From an uncultured Prevotellaceae bacterium (GTDB taxonomy: Bacteria > Bacteroidota > Bacteroidia > Bacteroidales > Bacteroidaceae), in NCBI GenBank assembly GCA_902771155.1, contig CACXVS010000045.1:1-26649 (forward strand): a DNA stretch of 26,649 nt, read 5' to 3'. The translations under genes and the position numbers were made by a program. Every line of letters starts with the position of its first letter. Position 1 is the stretch's first letter. This document shows positions 8,034 through 16,353 of this stretch, piece by piece. Under the pieces are notes generated by a model. That model saw only the letters and a program-made list of their open reading frames with translations, had not been told where the DNA came from and did not search any database.

Positions 8034-8064
8034 TTGCTAAAGCCAAGTGGATGGAATAATTTTG
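8034..8064 (+). promoter_or_regulatory. Bacteroidetes promoter for a candidate small RNA
   Basis: TTG (8034-8036), a 20-base spacer and TAATTTTG (8057-8064) followed by CA match the TTTG/TAnnTTTG promoter consensus. No + strand gene lies downstream before the mrp gene on the other strand, so this promoter must drive something non-coding or be a chance match. Confidence 0.55.
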
Positions 8065-8068
8065 CAGA

Positions 8069-8141
8069 CGATTAGAGTTTTCATCAACTCTGATTTTGAT
8101 TCAATCAGCAGCATTCGTCGTGATGACGCATGCTGCTTTTA
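8069..8141 (+). ncRNA. Candidate small RNA of about 70 nt
   Basis: Starting a few bases after the -7 box, the transcript would fold into a 9-pair hairpin (ATTAGAGTT 8071-8079 with AACTCTGAT 8086-8094, loop TTCATC), a short single-stranded AT-rich linker, and a strong terminator hairpin (8107-8119 with 8125-8137) followed by four T residues. No open frame of useful size fits. The 5' hairpin, linker and terminator layout is typical of bacterial regulatory RNAs. Its target is unknown; the family is not recognised. Confidence 0.45.
8107..8140 (+). terminator. Factor-independent terminator
   Basis: AGCAGCATTCGTC (8107-8119), loop GTGAT, and GACGCATGCTGCT (8125-8137) form 12 pairs with one T-C mismatch, then TTTT on the + strand. 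On the minus strand the hairpin is followed by GATTGAATC with no T run, so it is not a good terminator for mrp. Direction therefore supports a + strand transcript. Confidence 0.65.
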
Positions 8142-8182
8142 GATTTACTTGTTTGCACAAGAATGTCTCGAACGCGACATGT

Positions 8183-9301
8183 TTATTTCATGCCAACGAT
8201 CCTGGTCTGGGGCTGCTCCTTGTTGCGGCGGTTGACGACGGTGACAACGGCCTGGGCGAGATTGATGAAAGCCAGACCGGTGGCTGAGTCGCTGTTGAGG
8301 GCGGCAGGGGTGCCTGCGTCGCCATTCTCACAGATGCTCTGGACGAGGGGAATCTGGGCAAGCAGGGGCACATTCATCTCCTGAGCCAACTGCTTGCAAC
8401 CTTCGCGGCCAAAGATGTAATAGCGGTTTTCGGGCAGTTCTGCGGGGGTGAACCACGCCATGTTCTCGATGAGACCGAGGATGGGCACATTCACCTTCTC
8501 GTTCCGATACATATCGATGCCTTTGCGAGCATCGGCAAGGGCGACGGCCTGAGGTGTGCTGACGATGACGGCACCTGTGATGGGCAGCGTCTGGAGCAAC
8601 GTCAGGTGGATGTCGCTGGTACCTGGAGGGGTGTCGAGGATGAAGTAGTCGAGCTCGCCCCAATCGGCATCGGCAATGAGTTGCTTAAGGGCACTGGTGG
8701 CCATACCGCCACGCCAGAGGGTGGCAGTGTCGGGCGAGACAAAGAAACCGATGGACAGCAGTTTGACCCCGTATTTCTCAACGGGCACGATGAGGTCGCG
8801 ACCTTCTTTTTTCACAGCATAGGGGCGCTCGTCCTCTACATGGAACATCTTGGGCATGGAGGGACCGAAGATATCGGTATCGAGCAGTCCCACCCGGTAG
8901 CCTAAGCGTGCCAGGGCGATAGCGAGATTGGCCGAGACGGTACTCTTGCCCACACCACCCTTACCTGAGCTGACGGCGATGATATTCTTTACACCGGGCA
9001 GCATCTGGCCTACTTCGGGGCGAGGGGCCGACTTGAACTCAGTGGCTATCTCAACCTCGACCTCCTGACCGCAGTGGTAATGGATGGCGGCTTCGGCGGC
9101 CTTGACAGTGGACTTAAGGAAGGGGTCGGTATCGCGAGGGAACACGAGCACCACCTTTACCTTCCAGGGCTGACCCTCGGCAGAGGGGGCTGCCACCGAC
9201 GGGGTGTCGGCCAGCATGCCGCTCTCTACAAGGCTCTTCTTCGTGCCGGCATACGTCACCGTGGCCAGCGCGTCAATAATCAGTTGGGGATATAATGTCA
9301 T
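8183..9301 (-). CDS. mrp: Mrp/NBP35-family iron-sulfur carrier ATPase
   Basis: The 372-residue product has an N-terminal MIP18/DUF59-like region (about 1-90) and a deviant Walker A P-loop ATPase domain (SGKGGVGKST at 112-121, GLLDTDIFGPSMPKMF, DYFILDTPPGTSDIHLTLLQ). Family members carry or transfer Fe-S clusters to target proteins in the cytosol. The C-terminal region where ApbC/Nbp35 proteins have a CxxC pair reads WFTPAELPENRYYIFGREGC here, with no CxxC; this variant also seems usual for Bacteroidetes Mrp, from my memory of the family. It starts 1 nt after the stop of the LRR gene, so it is the last gene of the operon. A weak stem after the stop may end transcription. Confidence 0.93.
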   Translation of the reverse strand: MTLYPQLIIDALATVTYAGTKKSLVESGMLADTPSVAAPSAEGQPWKVKVVLVFPRDTDPFLKSTVKAAEAAIHYHCGQEVEVEIATEFKSAPRPEVGQMLPGVKNIIAVSSGKGGVGKSTVSANLAIALARLGYRVGLLDTDIFGPSMPKMFHVEDERPYAVKKEGRDLIVPVEKYGVKLLSIGFFVSPDTATLWRGGMATSALKQLIADADWGELDYFILDTPPGTSDIHLTLLQTLPITGAVIVSTPQAVALADARKGIDMYRNEKVNVPILGLIENMAWFTPAELPENRYYIFGREGCKQLAQEMNVPLLAQIPLVQSICENGDAGTPAALNSDSATGLAFINLAQAVVTVVNRRNKEQPQTRIVGMK

Positions 9302-9302
9302 G

Positions 9303-10904
9303 TTACTTGTTTTCTTTCAGACCTTTCACCTTGCTCCATTTCTTGTCGGCAGAATAGACGCCGCGTGAGCCTCTGGGGATGAGGATGGAGGCATTGGTGC
9401 CCTTGAAGGTGCTGCCGCTGATAGAGGGAGGAGTGCCGCTGTTGATGATAATGGCGGTGAGGGCAGCACAGTCTTGGAAGGCACTGCTACCTATCTCCTT
9501 CACCGTGACAGGCAGATCGACACTTGTGAGTTGTGCACAACCCTTGAAGGCATCGCTGCCGATGGACTTCAGACCATTGGGGAAGTTGACCGTCTGGAGC
9601 GAGGCGCATTTCTCGAAGGCTTCGTCTTCGATAGTCCTCAATGCTGCGGGCCAGTCGATATCAGAGAGCAGGCTGCAGCCGCTGAAGGCTTTGCTGCCAA
9701 TGCGCTTGACGGTGGCGGGCAGCACGACCTTACGCAGATTGCCGCAATTACGGAACACGTTGGTCTCAATCTCGTCGAGCAGAGTGAGACCGGTGATGCT
9801 GTCGAGGCTGGAGCAGTTTTCGAAGGCGTCGTCGCCCAGACTCTTCAGCGAACTGGGCAGCTGGACAGTTCTCAGACTGGTACATTTCTGGAAAGCACTG
9901 TCCTTAATCTTGGCGATAGAGTTGGGGAGTGTAATCTCCTCAAGCGACTCACACTCGTCGAAGGCGTGGTTACTGATTTCCTGGAGCGATGAGGGCAAAC
10001 TGATGTGCTTCAGATTAGAACAGCCCTTGAAGGTGGAGATATTGAGATCGGCGAGCGAACCTTCCATCTTGACAGTTTCGAGCGAGTTGCAGCCAGAGAA
10101 GACTGACTGGCCCAGGGAAGAGAGGTCGGTAAGTTCCACCGCTTTCAAGCTCTTGCAATCCTTGAAGGCAGAACCGCCAAGTTTGGAAACGGCAGCCAGA
10201 TTGATGGTCTGGAGCAATTTGCAGCCGTCGAAGGCCGACGACTCGATCTCGTTGACACTTTCAGGTAATTGGAGTGCGCTAAGACTCTCGCAGCCGTCAA
10301 AGGCAGAACTGCCAATCTTCTTGATGCCGTCGGGGATATTAATCGTTGTCAGTCCCTTGCACTTGCTGAAAGACTGAGGGGCAATTTCCTTCAGGCCATT
10401 GGGCAACTGGATGGCTGTAAGGCTCTTACAACCCTCGAAGGCCTCGTTGCCCAGTGATGTGAGACCAGTGGGGATATTGATCGATGTAAGGTTTTCGCAA
10501 TTCTGGAAAGCCTGCGACTCGATGGCTGTGATCGACTCGGGCAGTACGACCTTCGACAGATTCTTAGCACCAGCGAAGAGGCCCTTGGGCAGCGTGTTGG
10601 CCTCTGTCTTCAGTCCGCCCTTGTCTTTGCTCTCAACGATGTTGATGCCAGAGAGATCGACGGCAGTGACGAGGCACTCGTCGGGATTCTTCTTGTCGGT
10701 CTTAGTGCGGGTGACAATCTCCTGCAGGAGCTTCAGGTCGGTGCCGTTGACGTCGCCGCTGACGGTGAGTTCGGAAATCTTGAATTTCTGATCGCCTATC
10801 TGGGTTGCTAACTTGCCGACAGAATCGACCTTGATATTCACTGAGTTTTGTGCGCTGGCCACCATGGGGAGTGCTGCCATGAACATGATTAATAGTTTCT
10901 TCAT
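9303..10904 (-). CDS. Secreted BspA-like leucine-rich repeat protein (LRR_5)
   Basis: ATG 10904 is chosen because it begins a signal peptide (MKKLLIMFMAALPMVASAQ); an upstream in-frame start at 10979 would overlap trmB. The 533-residue product has about 80 residues of beta-rich sequence, then some 16 repeats of about 22-23 residues with the pattern xxAFxxCxxLxxIxLPxxLxxI (for example SSAFDGCESL, DEAFEKCASL), and a short capping tail. This is the BspA/LRR_5 type found on the surface of Tannerella, Treponema and Prevotella, where some members bind host or other bacterial proteins. No Por-secretion C-terminal domain is evident. It lies between trmB and mrp (10-nt and 1-nt spacers), an odd place for a surface protein. 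Confidence 0.9.
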   Translation of the reverse strand: MKKLLIMFMAALPMVASAQNSVNIKVDSVGKLATQIGDQKFKISELTVSGDVNGTDLKLLQEIVTRTKTDKKNPDECLVTAVDLSGINIVESKDKGGLKTEANTLPKGLFAGAKNLSKVVLPESITAIESQAFQNCENLTSINIPTGLTSLGNEAFEGCKSLTAIQLPNGLKEIAPQSFSKCKGLTTINIPDGIKKIGSSAFDGCESLSALQLPESVNEIESSAFDGCKLLQTINLAAVSKLGGSAFKDCKSLKAVELTDLSSLGQSVFSGCNSLETVKMEGSLADLNISTFKGCSNLKHISLPSSLQEISNHAFDECESLEEITLPNSIAKIKDSAFQKCTSLRTVQLPSSLKSLGDDAFENCSSLDSITGLTLLDEIETNVFRNCGNLRKVVLPATVKRIGSKAFSGCSLLSDIDWPAALRTIEDEAFEKCASLQTVNFPNGLKSIGSDAFKGCAQLTSVDLPVTVKEIGSSAFQDCAALTAIIINSGTPPSISGSTFKGTNASILIPRGSRGVYSADKKWSKVKGLKENK

Positions 10905-10914
10905 AATAGTTTCG

Positions 10915-11685
10915 TTATTTTGCTTTGTTGAGTGAACTGCGCTTGGTGCGATGATATGAGCGGTAATCGTCGAGTTCAATCTCGACGTCGGGCTCTTGGA
11001 GGGCAGACTGTCGGGGCAACTGCCACTTCATATACCTGATGTTAAGTCCACGGGCTATCCACATCGATTCATAGTAAGTCTGGATGGAGAGGATCTTCTT
11101 GGTAGCCTCGTCGATGCGCTCGTCGTGGTAGAGGTCGAGCGTGCGGAAGATGACGGGCAGCTGATTGTGCTCTACCATAAAAGAGGTATAGGTGAAGAGG
11201 AAGTTGGAGTCGGTCTTTAAGTGGATGATGCCGCCATCGACGAGAAACTTACGATAGCGCTCCATGAAATAGGTGCTGGTGAGGCGCTTTCGGGGGTTCT
11301 TCATCTGCGGGTCGGAGAAGGTGAGCCAGATCTCCTGTACCTCGTCCTCAGAGAAGAAACGCTCGATGATCTCGATGTTCGTGCGGAGAAAGGCCACGTT
11401 CTTCAGTCCCTCGTTGAGGGCTTGGGTGGCTCCTGTCCACATGCGGGCCCCTTTGATATCGACGCCGATGAAATTTACGTCAGGGTAGAGCTTGGCGAGT
11501 TCTACTGTGTATTCACCTTTGCCGCAACCTAGTTCGAGCACGATAGGGTGGTCGTTGTGGAAATACTGCTCGCGCCAGTGGCCCTGCATCTCAAAGGGAA
11601 CATGTTCCACTACCGAATAAGGGTACTGGAACACGTTCTCGTAGGATGCCATATCGGCAAATTTAGCCAGTTTGCCTTTGCCCAT
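10915..11685 (-). CDS. trmB: tRNA (guanine-N7-)-methyltransferase
   Basis: The 256-residue protein has the SAM-binding motif [15 protein letters not shown] (about 50-64), [10 protein letters not shown] for the ribose contact, and [18 protein letters not shown], the family's tRNA-binding and catalytic region (FPDPWxK in proteobacteria, FSDPQMK in Bacteroidetes). It makes m7G46 in tRNA variable loops, in the cytosol. The length is normal for the family. It starts 3 nt after the DUF805 stop and ends 10 nt before the LRR gene. Confidence 0.95.
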   Translation of the reverse strand: MGKGKLAKFADMASYENVFQYPYSVVEHVPFEMQGHWREQYFHNDHPIVLELGCGKGEYTVELAKLYPDVNFIGVDIKGARMWTGATQALNEGLKNVAFLRTNIEIIERFFSEDEVQEIWLTFSDPQMKNPRKRLTSTYFMERYRKFLVDGGIIHLKTDSNFLFTYTSFMVEHNQLPVIFRTLDLYHDERIDEATKKILSIQTYYESMWIARGLNIRYMKWQLPRQSALQEPDVEIELDDYRSYHRTKRSSLNKAK

Positions 11686-11688
11686 GTA

Positions 11689-12213
11689 CTATTCGTTAAC
11701 GTATTTGGGAGATTCTCCGTACTTGTTCGCACCTCGTGTGCTGTCGAGTAAGCACATGATGATAACGATTAAGGCGAGAATACCCATCGCTAATGACAAA
11801 CAACTGAGTAATGCTATATCTCCGCTGCCTTTTTCCACAATCTTTTCTATTGCACGATCATCGAAGGAGCCGGTGCTGAGTTCTTCCATTATTCTATTCA
11901 CAGTTGTTGATGTGCTAGTAATTAATTGAGTTGCACACCCCAACGCATAGCTAATGTAAACCCAGACGGCACTCTTGCCTGAGTCTTGCAATCGACGTGC
12001 TGTTGCTGCAAGGCCAAAGAACATGATGATAATTGACATAATACTGCTGACCAATAGACTTGGAGCGAATGCCGTGATTACCCAGTTGGATATGATAACC
12101 ACCAGCATCCACCACCAGAATTCTGATCGGCGGCTTCGGCCCTTGAACTCCAAAATGCGACTTGAGGCTAGTTTTACGGCTTCAATAAAGCCCAGACTTG
12201 GTAATTCTCTCAT
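11689..12213 (-). CDS. DUF805 family membrane protein
   Basis: The 174-residue product carries the DUF805 signature near the N-terminus (EFKGRSRRSEFWWWML, about 23-38), then ATARRLQDSGKSAVW, both typical of the family. Four hydrophobic segments can be seen at about 36-50, 52-68, 83-97 and 134-155, so it is an inner-membrane protein. An insertion of about 35 residues (TSTSTTVNRIMEELSTGSFD) sits between the last two segments. Function of the family is unknown. It starts 6 nt after ilvE and ends 3 nt before trmB, so it is in the same operon. Confidence 0.85.
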   Translation of the reverse strand: MRELPSLGFIEAVKLASSRILEFKGRSRRSEFWWWMLVVIISNWVITAFAPSLLVSSIMSIIIMFFGLAATARRLQDSGKSAVWVYISYALGCATQLITSTSTTVNRIMEELSTGSFDDRAIEKIVEKGSGDIALLSCLSLAMGILALIVIIMCLLDSTRGANKYGESPKYVNE

Positions 12214-12219
12214 ATGATC

Positions 12220-13236
12220 TTACTCAATAACAACTGTGGTCCAGCCATGCTTGTCTTCAATCTCGCCATACTGGATGCCGCGAAGGGTATCGAAGAGGCG
12301 CTTTGACTGTGGACCGGGCTTGTCGCCAAACGAGTAGCGCTTACCAGTGTCGAGGTCGTCGATATATGAGATAGGACTGATGACGGCGGCTGTACCGCAA
12401 GCACCAGCCTCCTCGAAGGTCTCGAGTTCTTCCTCTGGGATGGGGCGGCGCTCTACCTTCATGCCCAGATCCTCAGCTACCTGCATCAGCGACTTGTTGG
12501 TGATAGACGGCAGGATAGAGGTTGATTCTGGAGTGATGTAGGTGTTGTTCTTGATTCCGAAGAAGTTGGCTGCACCACACTCGTCGATGTATTTCTTCTC
12601 TTTGGCGTCGAGGTAGAACTCACAGGCATAACCCTTCTCGTGAGCCAGATTATTGGCGAAGAGAGAGGCAGCGTAGTTACCACCCACCTTGTATTTACCA
12701 GTACCCAGCGGTGCTGAGCGGTCGTAATCGCGAACGATGACGTATGGATTGCTTGAGAATCCACCCTTGAAGTAGGGACCTACTGGGGTAACGAAGATCA
12801 GGAAGCAGTACTCCTTGGCGGGATGAACGCCTACCTGAGCGCTGGTACCGATGAGCAGCGGACGGATGTAGAGTGTGGCACCGCTCTCGTAGGTGGGGAT
12901 CCACTCCTGATTGAGGCGAACCACCTTCTTTACCATCTCGGTAAACAACTCTATTGAAACCTCGGGCATCATAATACCACGGCATGTGCTCTGGAGGCGC
13001 TTGGCGTTCTCGTCAACACGGAAGATGCGCACCTTGCCGTCAGGACAGCGATAGGCCTTCAGGCCCTCGAAAGCCTCCTGACCATAGTGCAGGCAGGTGG
13101 CTGCCATGTGCAGATTCAGATACTCGTCGGAGCAAACCTCGATTTCGCCCCATTTCCCGTCGCGATAATAGCAACGCACATTGTAGTCGGTCTTCATGTA
13201 GCCAAACGACAGACTACCCCAATCTAAATTCTTCAT
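12220..13236 (-). CDS. ilvE: Branched-chain amino acid aminotransferase
   Basis: This 338-residue class IV PLP aminotransferase has YGQEAFEGLKAYR near residue 51, the PLP-binding lysine in GKYKVGGNYA (Lys183), and DECGAANFF (Glu219) that holds the pyridine nitrogen. It transfers amino groups between glutamate and 2-oxo acids of Leu, Ile and Val in the cytosol. Length and motifs fit the longer BCAT type found in Bacteroidetes and eukaryotes. The gap of 88 nt to xseB holds its own -7 box, so it probably starts the ilvE-DUF805-trmB-LRR-mrp unit. Confidence 0.95.
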   Translation of the reverse strand: MKNLDWGSLSFGYMKTDYNVRCYYRDGKWGEIEVCSDEYLNLHMAATCLHYGQEAFEGLKAYRCPDGKVRIFRVDENAKRLQSTCRGIMMPEVSIELFTEMVKKVVRLNQEWIPTYESGATLYIRPLLIGTSAQVGVHPAKEYCFLIFVTPVGPYFKGGFSSNPYVIVRDYDRSAPLGTGKYKVGGNYAASLFANNLAHEKGYACEFYLDAKEKKYIDECGAANFFGIKNNTYITPESTSILPSITNKSLMQVAEDLGMKVERRPIPEEELETFEEAGACGTAAVISPISYIDDLDTGKRYSFGDKPGPQSKRLFDTLRGIQYGEIEDKHGWTTVVIE

Positions 13237-13276
13237 ATCTATTCAATTTTATGATGTTAAAGTTCCGATTTTGCTG

Positions 13277-13284
13277 CAAAAGTA
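13277..13284 (-). promoter_or_regulatory. -7 box upstream of ilvE
   Basis: On the minus strand this reads TACTTTTG followed by CAG, matching TAnnTTTG. It lies about 40 bases before the ilvE ATG. No clear -33 TTTG was found at 19-20 bases. It may let ilvE and its followers be transcribed separately from the xse genes. Confidence 0.5.
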
Positions 13285-13324
13285 CATATTTCGTATCAGA
13301 TTCACGACATTTTGGGCGGAAAAC

Positions 13325-13516
13325 TTACTTTTCAGCAAGTATTTTCTTGATTTCCTCGTCAGTCGTGGTCAGTTTGTCCTTGCAGAGTTTGATTAATTCC
13401 TGGGCACGTTTCAACTGGTCAGACATCTGGTCGATGTCGAGTTCGTCGTTCTCCATCTTGCGGACGATGGACTGGAGTTCGGCCATAGCCGCCTCGTATT
13501 TCAGTTCTTTTTCCAT
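13325..13516 (-). CDS. xseB: Exodeoxyribonuclease VII small subunit
   Basis: The 63-residue product has the typical helical hairpin of XseB (YEAAMAELQSIVRKMENDEL, then DQMSDQLKRAQELIKLCKDKL). It binds XseA to form the exonuclease VII that degrades single-stranded DNA from both ends. It starts 3 nt after the xseA stop, so it is translationally linked to its partner, as expected. Confidence 0.93.
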   Translation of the reverse strand: MEKELKYEAAMAELQSIVRKMENDELDIDQMSDQLKRAQELIKLCKDKLTTTDEEIKKILAEK

Positions 13517-13519
13517 ATC

Positions 13520-14761
13520 TTATGAGGTTGTTATTTTCGAGTGGATAATGCCGTTGGCCAATCGCGTCTCAATTTCGGCGCCAGGGGCCAGTTTGCTGGC
13601 GTCTTTGATGGTCTTGCCCTGATAGGTGGTGATACTATAGCCGCGCTGTAACAGTAAGGTGGGATCAAGTGCTTTCGCTTTCTCTTCCAACAGTTGCAGA
13701 CGGTGGCATTCGGCGGTAAGTCTGCGATCCAGGAGTAATGGTATCCTTGATTCTGTATTCGAGATGGTCGCCATTTGACTAATGATGCGTTGCTGAACCG
13801 TTGACTGTAATCTCTCCTGAAAAGCTGCCAGTTGGGTTTGGAGCGAGGAGAGCTTCTGTTGGGCGTAGTGAGTGATGAGACTTTGAGCCCCTTCGATGGT
13901 GTCGAGTACACCTTTCAGATGATCTATGAGAAAGGCTGCTGCTGCGGTGGGGGTCTTTACCCTTGTGTGCGACACCATGTCGAGGATGCTCTCATCACGA
14001 TCATGGCCGATGCCGGTAATGATGGGTATGGGGAAATTGGCGACGTTCTCAGCCAGGGCTAAGGTGTCGAAACCGCTCATGTCGCTTGTGGCACCTCCAC
14101 CGCGGATGATGACGACGACATCGAAGTGAGAGTTGGAGGCAGAGTAGATCTGTTCAAGGGCGGCGATGATGCTCTGCTCAACCCCTTCGCCCTGCATGAT
14201 GGCCGGAAAGAGTTGGGGGGTAAACTGGAAATCATAGGGATTGTCGGTCAGTTGGTTGCAGAAATCGCCGTAGCCTGCAGCCGTCTCACTCGAGATGACT
14301 GCAATATGCTGACAGAAGAGGGGCAGGTGTAACTCTTTCTGTAAGTCGAAGACGCCTTCTTCCTTCAGTTGGCGGATAATCTCCTGACGCTTGCGGGCCA
14401 TGTCGCCAAGGGTGTAGGTGGGATCGATGTCGGTGACGATCCATGAAAAGCCATAGGCCTCGTGGAACTGGGCATAGACCTTCAGCAACATCTTTATGCC
14501 GGCATGGAGTTGTTGACCAGTGGTACGCTCGAAGTAGGGGCGGATAAGCATCCATTTCGAGGCCCAGCATCTGGCGTCGGCCTTTGCGATGGGGGTGGCA
14601 CTCTTCTCGTCTTTCTGAATAAGACTCATGAAACAGTGGCCGTGGCTCTCGCGACATTCCGACAACTCGGCCTCTACCCAATATTCATCGGGCAACTCGC
14701 ACTCGATGGCCTCGCGCACCTTACTGTTAAGTTCGAACAATGAAACCCTCTTAACACTCAT
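13520..14761 (-). CDS. xseA: Exodeoxyribonuclease VII large subunit
   Basis: The 413-residue protein has the N-terminal OB-fold (LFELNSKVREAIECELPDEY, AELSECRESHGHCFMSL), and the catalytic domain motifs GGGATSDMSGFDTLALAENV and ITGIGHDRDESILDMVSH with HTRVKTPTAAAAFLI. A coiled-coil stretch (about 285-370) binds the small subunits, and LLQRGYSITTYQGK near the end is the family's C-terminal signature. It acts on single-stranded DNA in repair. The gene follows the S8 peptidase by 19 nt and precedes xseB by 3 nt. Confidence 0.95.
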   Translation of the reverse strand: MSVKRVSLFELNSKVREAIECELPDEYWVEAELSECRESHGHCFMSLIQKDEKSATPIAKADARCWASKWMLIRPYFERTTGQQLHAGIKMLLKVYAQFHEAYGFSWIVTDIDPTYTLGDMARKRQEIIRQLKEEGVFDLQKELHLPLFCQHIAVISSETAAGYGDFCNQLTDNPYDFQFTPQLFPAIMQGEGVEQSIIAALEQIYSASNSHFDVVVIIRGGGATSDMSGFDTLALAENVANFPIPIITGIGHDRDESILDMVSHTRVKTPTAAAAFLIDHLKGVLDTIEGAQSLITHYAQQKLSSLQTQLAAFQERLQSTVQQRIISQMATISNTESRIPLLLDRRLTAECHRLQLLEEKAKALDPTLLLQRGYSITTYQGKTIKDASKLAPGAEIETRLANGIIHSKITTS

Positions 14762-14780
14762 AGCTCTAACCTGTCAATGA

Positions 14781-16244
14781 TTACTGCTCTATTCTCCCTA
14801 TCATATAGGCCCGCCAGAAATTGGGGATGCCGTAACCATATATGTTGTCGGGATTCTGATAGCCGTTGCTGGTGCTCCGTACCAATTGGATCATCTCGAG
14901 AGCCGATTTTCCAGGGAATGCTTGCCACAGACAAGCCACAAGACCGGCTATAATGGGGGTGGAGAACGAGGTGCCCATATCCCTGATGACAGTGCCTCGG
15001 CCCGATATCAGGGATGCCGGACTACCGAGGGCCATGACATCGGGTTTTACACGGCCGTCTTGTGTGGGACCCACACCACTGAAAGGCGCATTCTTCTTCT
15101 CCGTGTTCAGGGCTCCCACCGTCAGCATATCCTCAGCATCGGCAGGGAAGGCTATCTTCTTCCAAGGGCCCATGCCTGAGTTGCCTGCAGAGTTGACGAG
15201 AAGGATTCCCTTCCGTGCCAACATCGAGGCGGTACGCGAGATGAGGGACGTGTGTCCGTCAAGGTCGCGCTGATGATAATAGGCAGAGTCGCCATCATAT
15301 TCGTTGTACCCCAAACTGGAGTTGATGATATCTACGCCTACAGAGTCGGCAAATTCGGCCGCCATTGCCCAGTAGTCCTCCTCTACAGGTTGTTCTGTCT
15401 GCTGATCCTCGCAGCGCAACAGCCAGTAGCGGGCTTCGGGGGCTGTGCCTACCAGCACCTCTGGCTCGTTGGCACCCATGGCGGAGAGCACTTTCGTGCC
15501 ATGGTCGGTCTCCTGATAGAAAAACGGGCTGTTGGGATAGACGAAATCCTTTGTGCCAACAATGTTGATGTGCTGTATGGCGGGTATCTTGTCGGCATTC
15601 TGGAACCCGCCGTCGAGTACAGCGATGGTGATACCTTTGCCTTTCATTCCGATGCGGTGTAACTGTTGGCCACCCAGCATCTCTATCTGCTCCTTGCCAT
15701 TGCCATAGGGGGCACCCTTGATGCTGTCCCAGGCATTGAAACTGTCGTGATAGTCTTGCTTTACCATCTTGGTGATGGAGTCGGGCGACTCCCATACCAG
15801 CTCTGCCTTGGCAACGCAGGGCAGGGTGGCAATACTGTTGAAGATGGTTGTATCGTTGGCACGCACCAAGACGGTGTTGTTCCAACGGCTGGTGCCTATG
15901 ATAACCCATTCCGAGGATCGTTTTCCGTTGCGCCTGACAGCGTCGGCCGAGATTTTCTCTATCTGTCGCAAATACTTGCTGCTGACGGGTAAATCTGTAG
16001 AGTCAATAGCCAGTCCTTGGCGCTTCCTGCGTTCCAGCGACTTGTGGGTGAGCCATCTGCCGGGATGGTCGATGGAGTAGGGGGAACCCTGCTTGTCGGT
16101 CAGCGTGTATCGGTAGATAAAGAACTTGCCGCCAGGGTATTTCCGCTTGGCTGTACTTGCTGTTACCGATAGAAAACCCATCAGCACAAACAGTAAACAC
16201 ACGAGTCGCAGAAGGTGGCTACATTCCCTTTTGTTCAGATTCAT
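14781..16244 (-). CDS. Secreted S8 (subtilisin-like) serine peptidase
   Basis: ATG 16244 is chosen because it begins a signal peptide (NKRECSHLLRLVCLLFVLMG) and because the promoter lies just upstream; a longer open frame would run back through the promoter. The 487-residue product carries the catalytic triad Asp211 (AVLDGGF), His248 (TDHGTKV) and Ser426 (GTSFSTP), and the oxyanion Asn355 (SAGNSG). The catalytic domain is about 200-480, with a 160-residue N-terminal region that could be an inhibitory propeptide. It ends soon after the catalytic domain, with no obvious Por sorting domain. The -7 box ends 5 bases from the ATG, so the mRNA may be leaderless. It is the first gene ahead of xseA (19 nt). 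Confidence 0.9.
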   Translation of the reverse strand: MNLNKRECSHLLRLVCLLFVLMGFLSVTASTAKRKYPGGKFFIYRYTLTDKQGSPYSIDHPGRWLTHKSLERRKRQGLAIDSTDLPVSSKYLRQIEKISADAVRRNGKRSSEWVIIGTSRWNNTVLVRANDTTIFNSIATLPCVAKAELVWESPDSITKMVKQDYHDSFNAWDSIKGAPYGNGKEQIEMLGGQQLHRIGMKGKGITIAVLDGGFQNADKIPAIQHINIVGTKDFVYPNSPFFYQETDHGTKVLSAMGANEPEVLVGTAPEARYWLLRCEDQQTEQPVEEDYWAMAAEFADSVGVDIINSSLGYNEYDGDSAYYHQRDLDGHTSLISRTASMLARKGILLVNSAGNSGMGPWKKIAFPADAEDMLTVGALNTEKKNAPFSGVGPTQDGRVKPDVMALGSPASLISGRGTVIRDMGTSFSTPIIAGLVACLWQAFPGKSALEMIQLVRSTSNGYQNPDNIYGYGIPNFWRAYMIGRIEQ

Positions 16245-16248
16245 AATG

Positions 16249-16280
16249 CAAAGGTACTCCAAAATTCCGATACCACCAAA
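16249..16280 (-). promoter_or_regulatory. Promoter of the S8 peptidase/xse operon
   Basis: On the minus strand: TTTG (16280-16277), exactly 20 bases, TACCTTTG (16256-16249), then CATT and the ATG. This is an excellent match to the Bacteroidetes promoter. The start of transcription, usually 4-8 bases after the -7 box, would fall on or near the ATG at 16244. Confidence 0.75.
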
Positions 16281-16295
16281 TTTGTGCCTTTGTTT

Positions 16296-16327
16296 TTTGC
16301 TTATCTCGGATTTTCTTCGTACCTTTG
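16296..16327 (+). promoter_or_regulatory. Promoter of the MATE-to-FemAB operon
   Basis: TTTG (16296-16299), 20 bases, TACCTTTG (16320-16327) followed by CA, a full match to the Bacteroidetes promoter, about 26 bases before ATG 16354. Its -33 box lies only 15 bases from that of the divergent S8 promoter, so the two could influence each other. Confidence 0.8.
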
Positions 16328-16353
16328 CATCGTCAAAAACGAGAAGACTGTAT

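Larger units (their letters stand above)
7811..8182. other. Intergenic region with regulator promoter and candidate small RNA
   Basis: These 372 bases contain no credible gene. The left end has the -7 box of the minus-strand regulator gene. The right half has a + strand promoter, a hairpin and a terminator, listed separately as a small RNA candidate. A weak minus-strand stem directly after the mrp stop (ATGTC 8163-8167 with GACAT 8176-8180) could help end the mrp operon. Two short + strand open frames from the candidate RNA region run antisense into mrp and have no family features. AT-rich sequence at 7840-8030 shows nothing I can name. Confidence 0.6.

Noticed and set aside
8096..8384. Small + strand open frames after the candidate RNA promoter
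   Set aside because: They run past the terminator hairpin and antisense into mrp, with no recognisable protein features.
9379..10377. 332-codon open frame on the + strand
   Set aside because: It is antisense to the LRR gene; regular 23-residue repeats with steady codon use keep the opposite frame open. It has no signal, domain or start context of its own.
10905..10979. Longer start for the LRR protein at 10979
   Set aside because: It would overlap trmB by about 65 nt and hide the signal peptide that starts at 10904.
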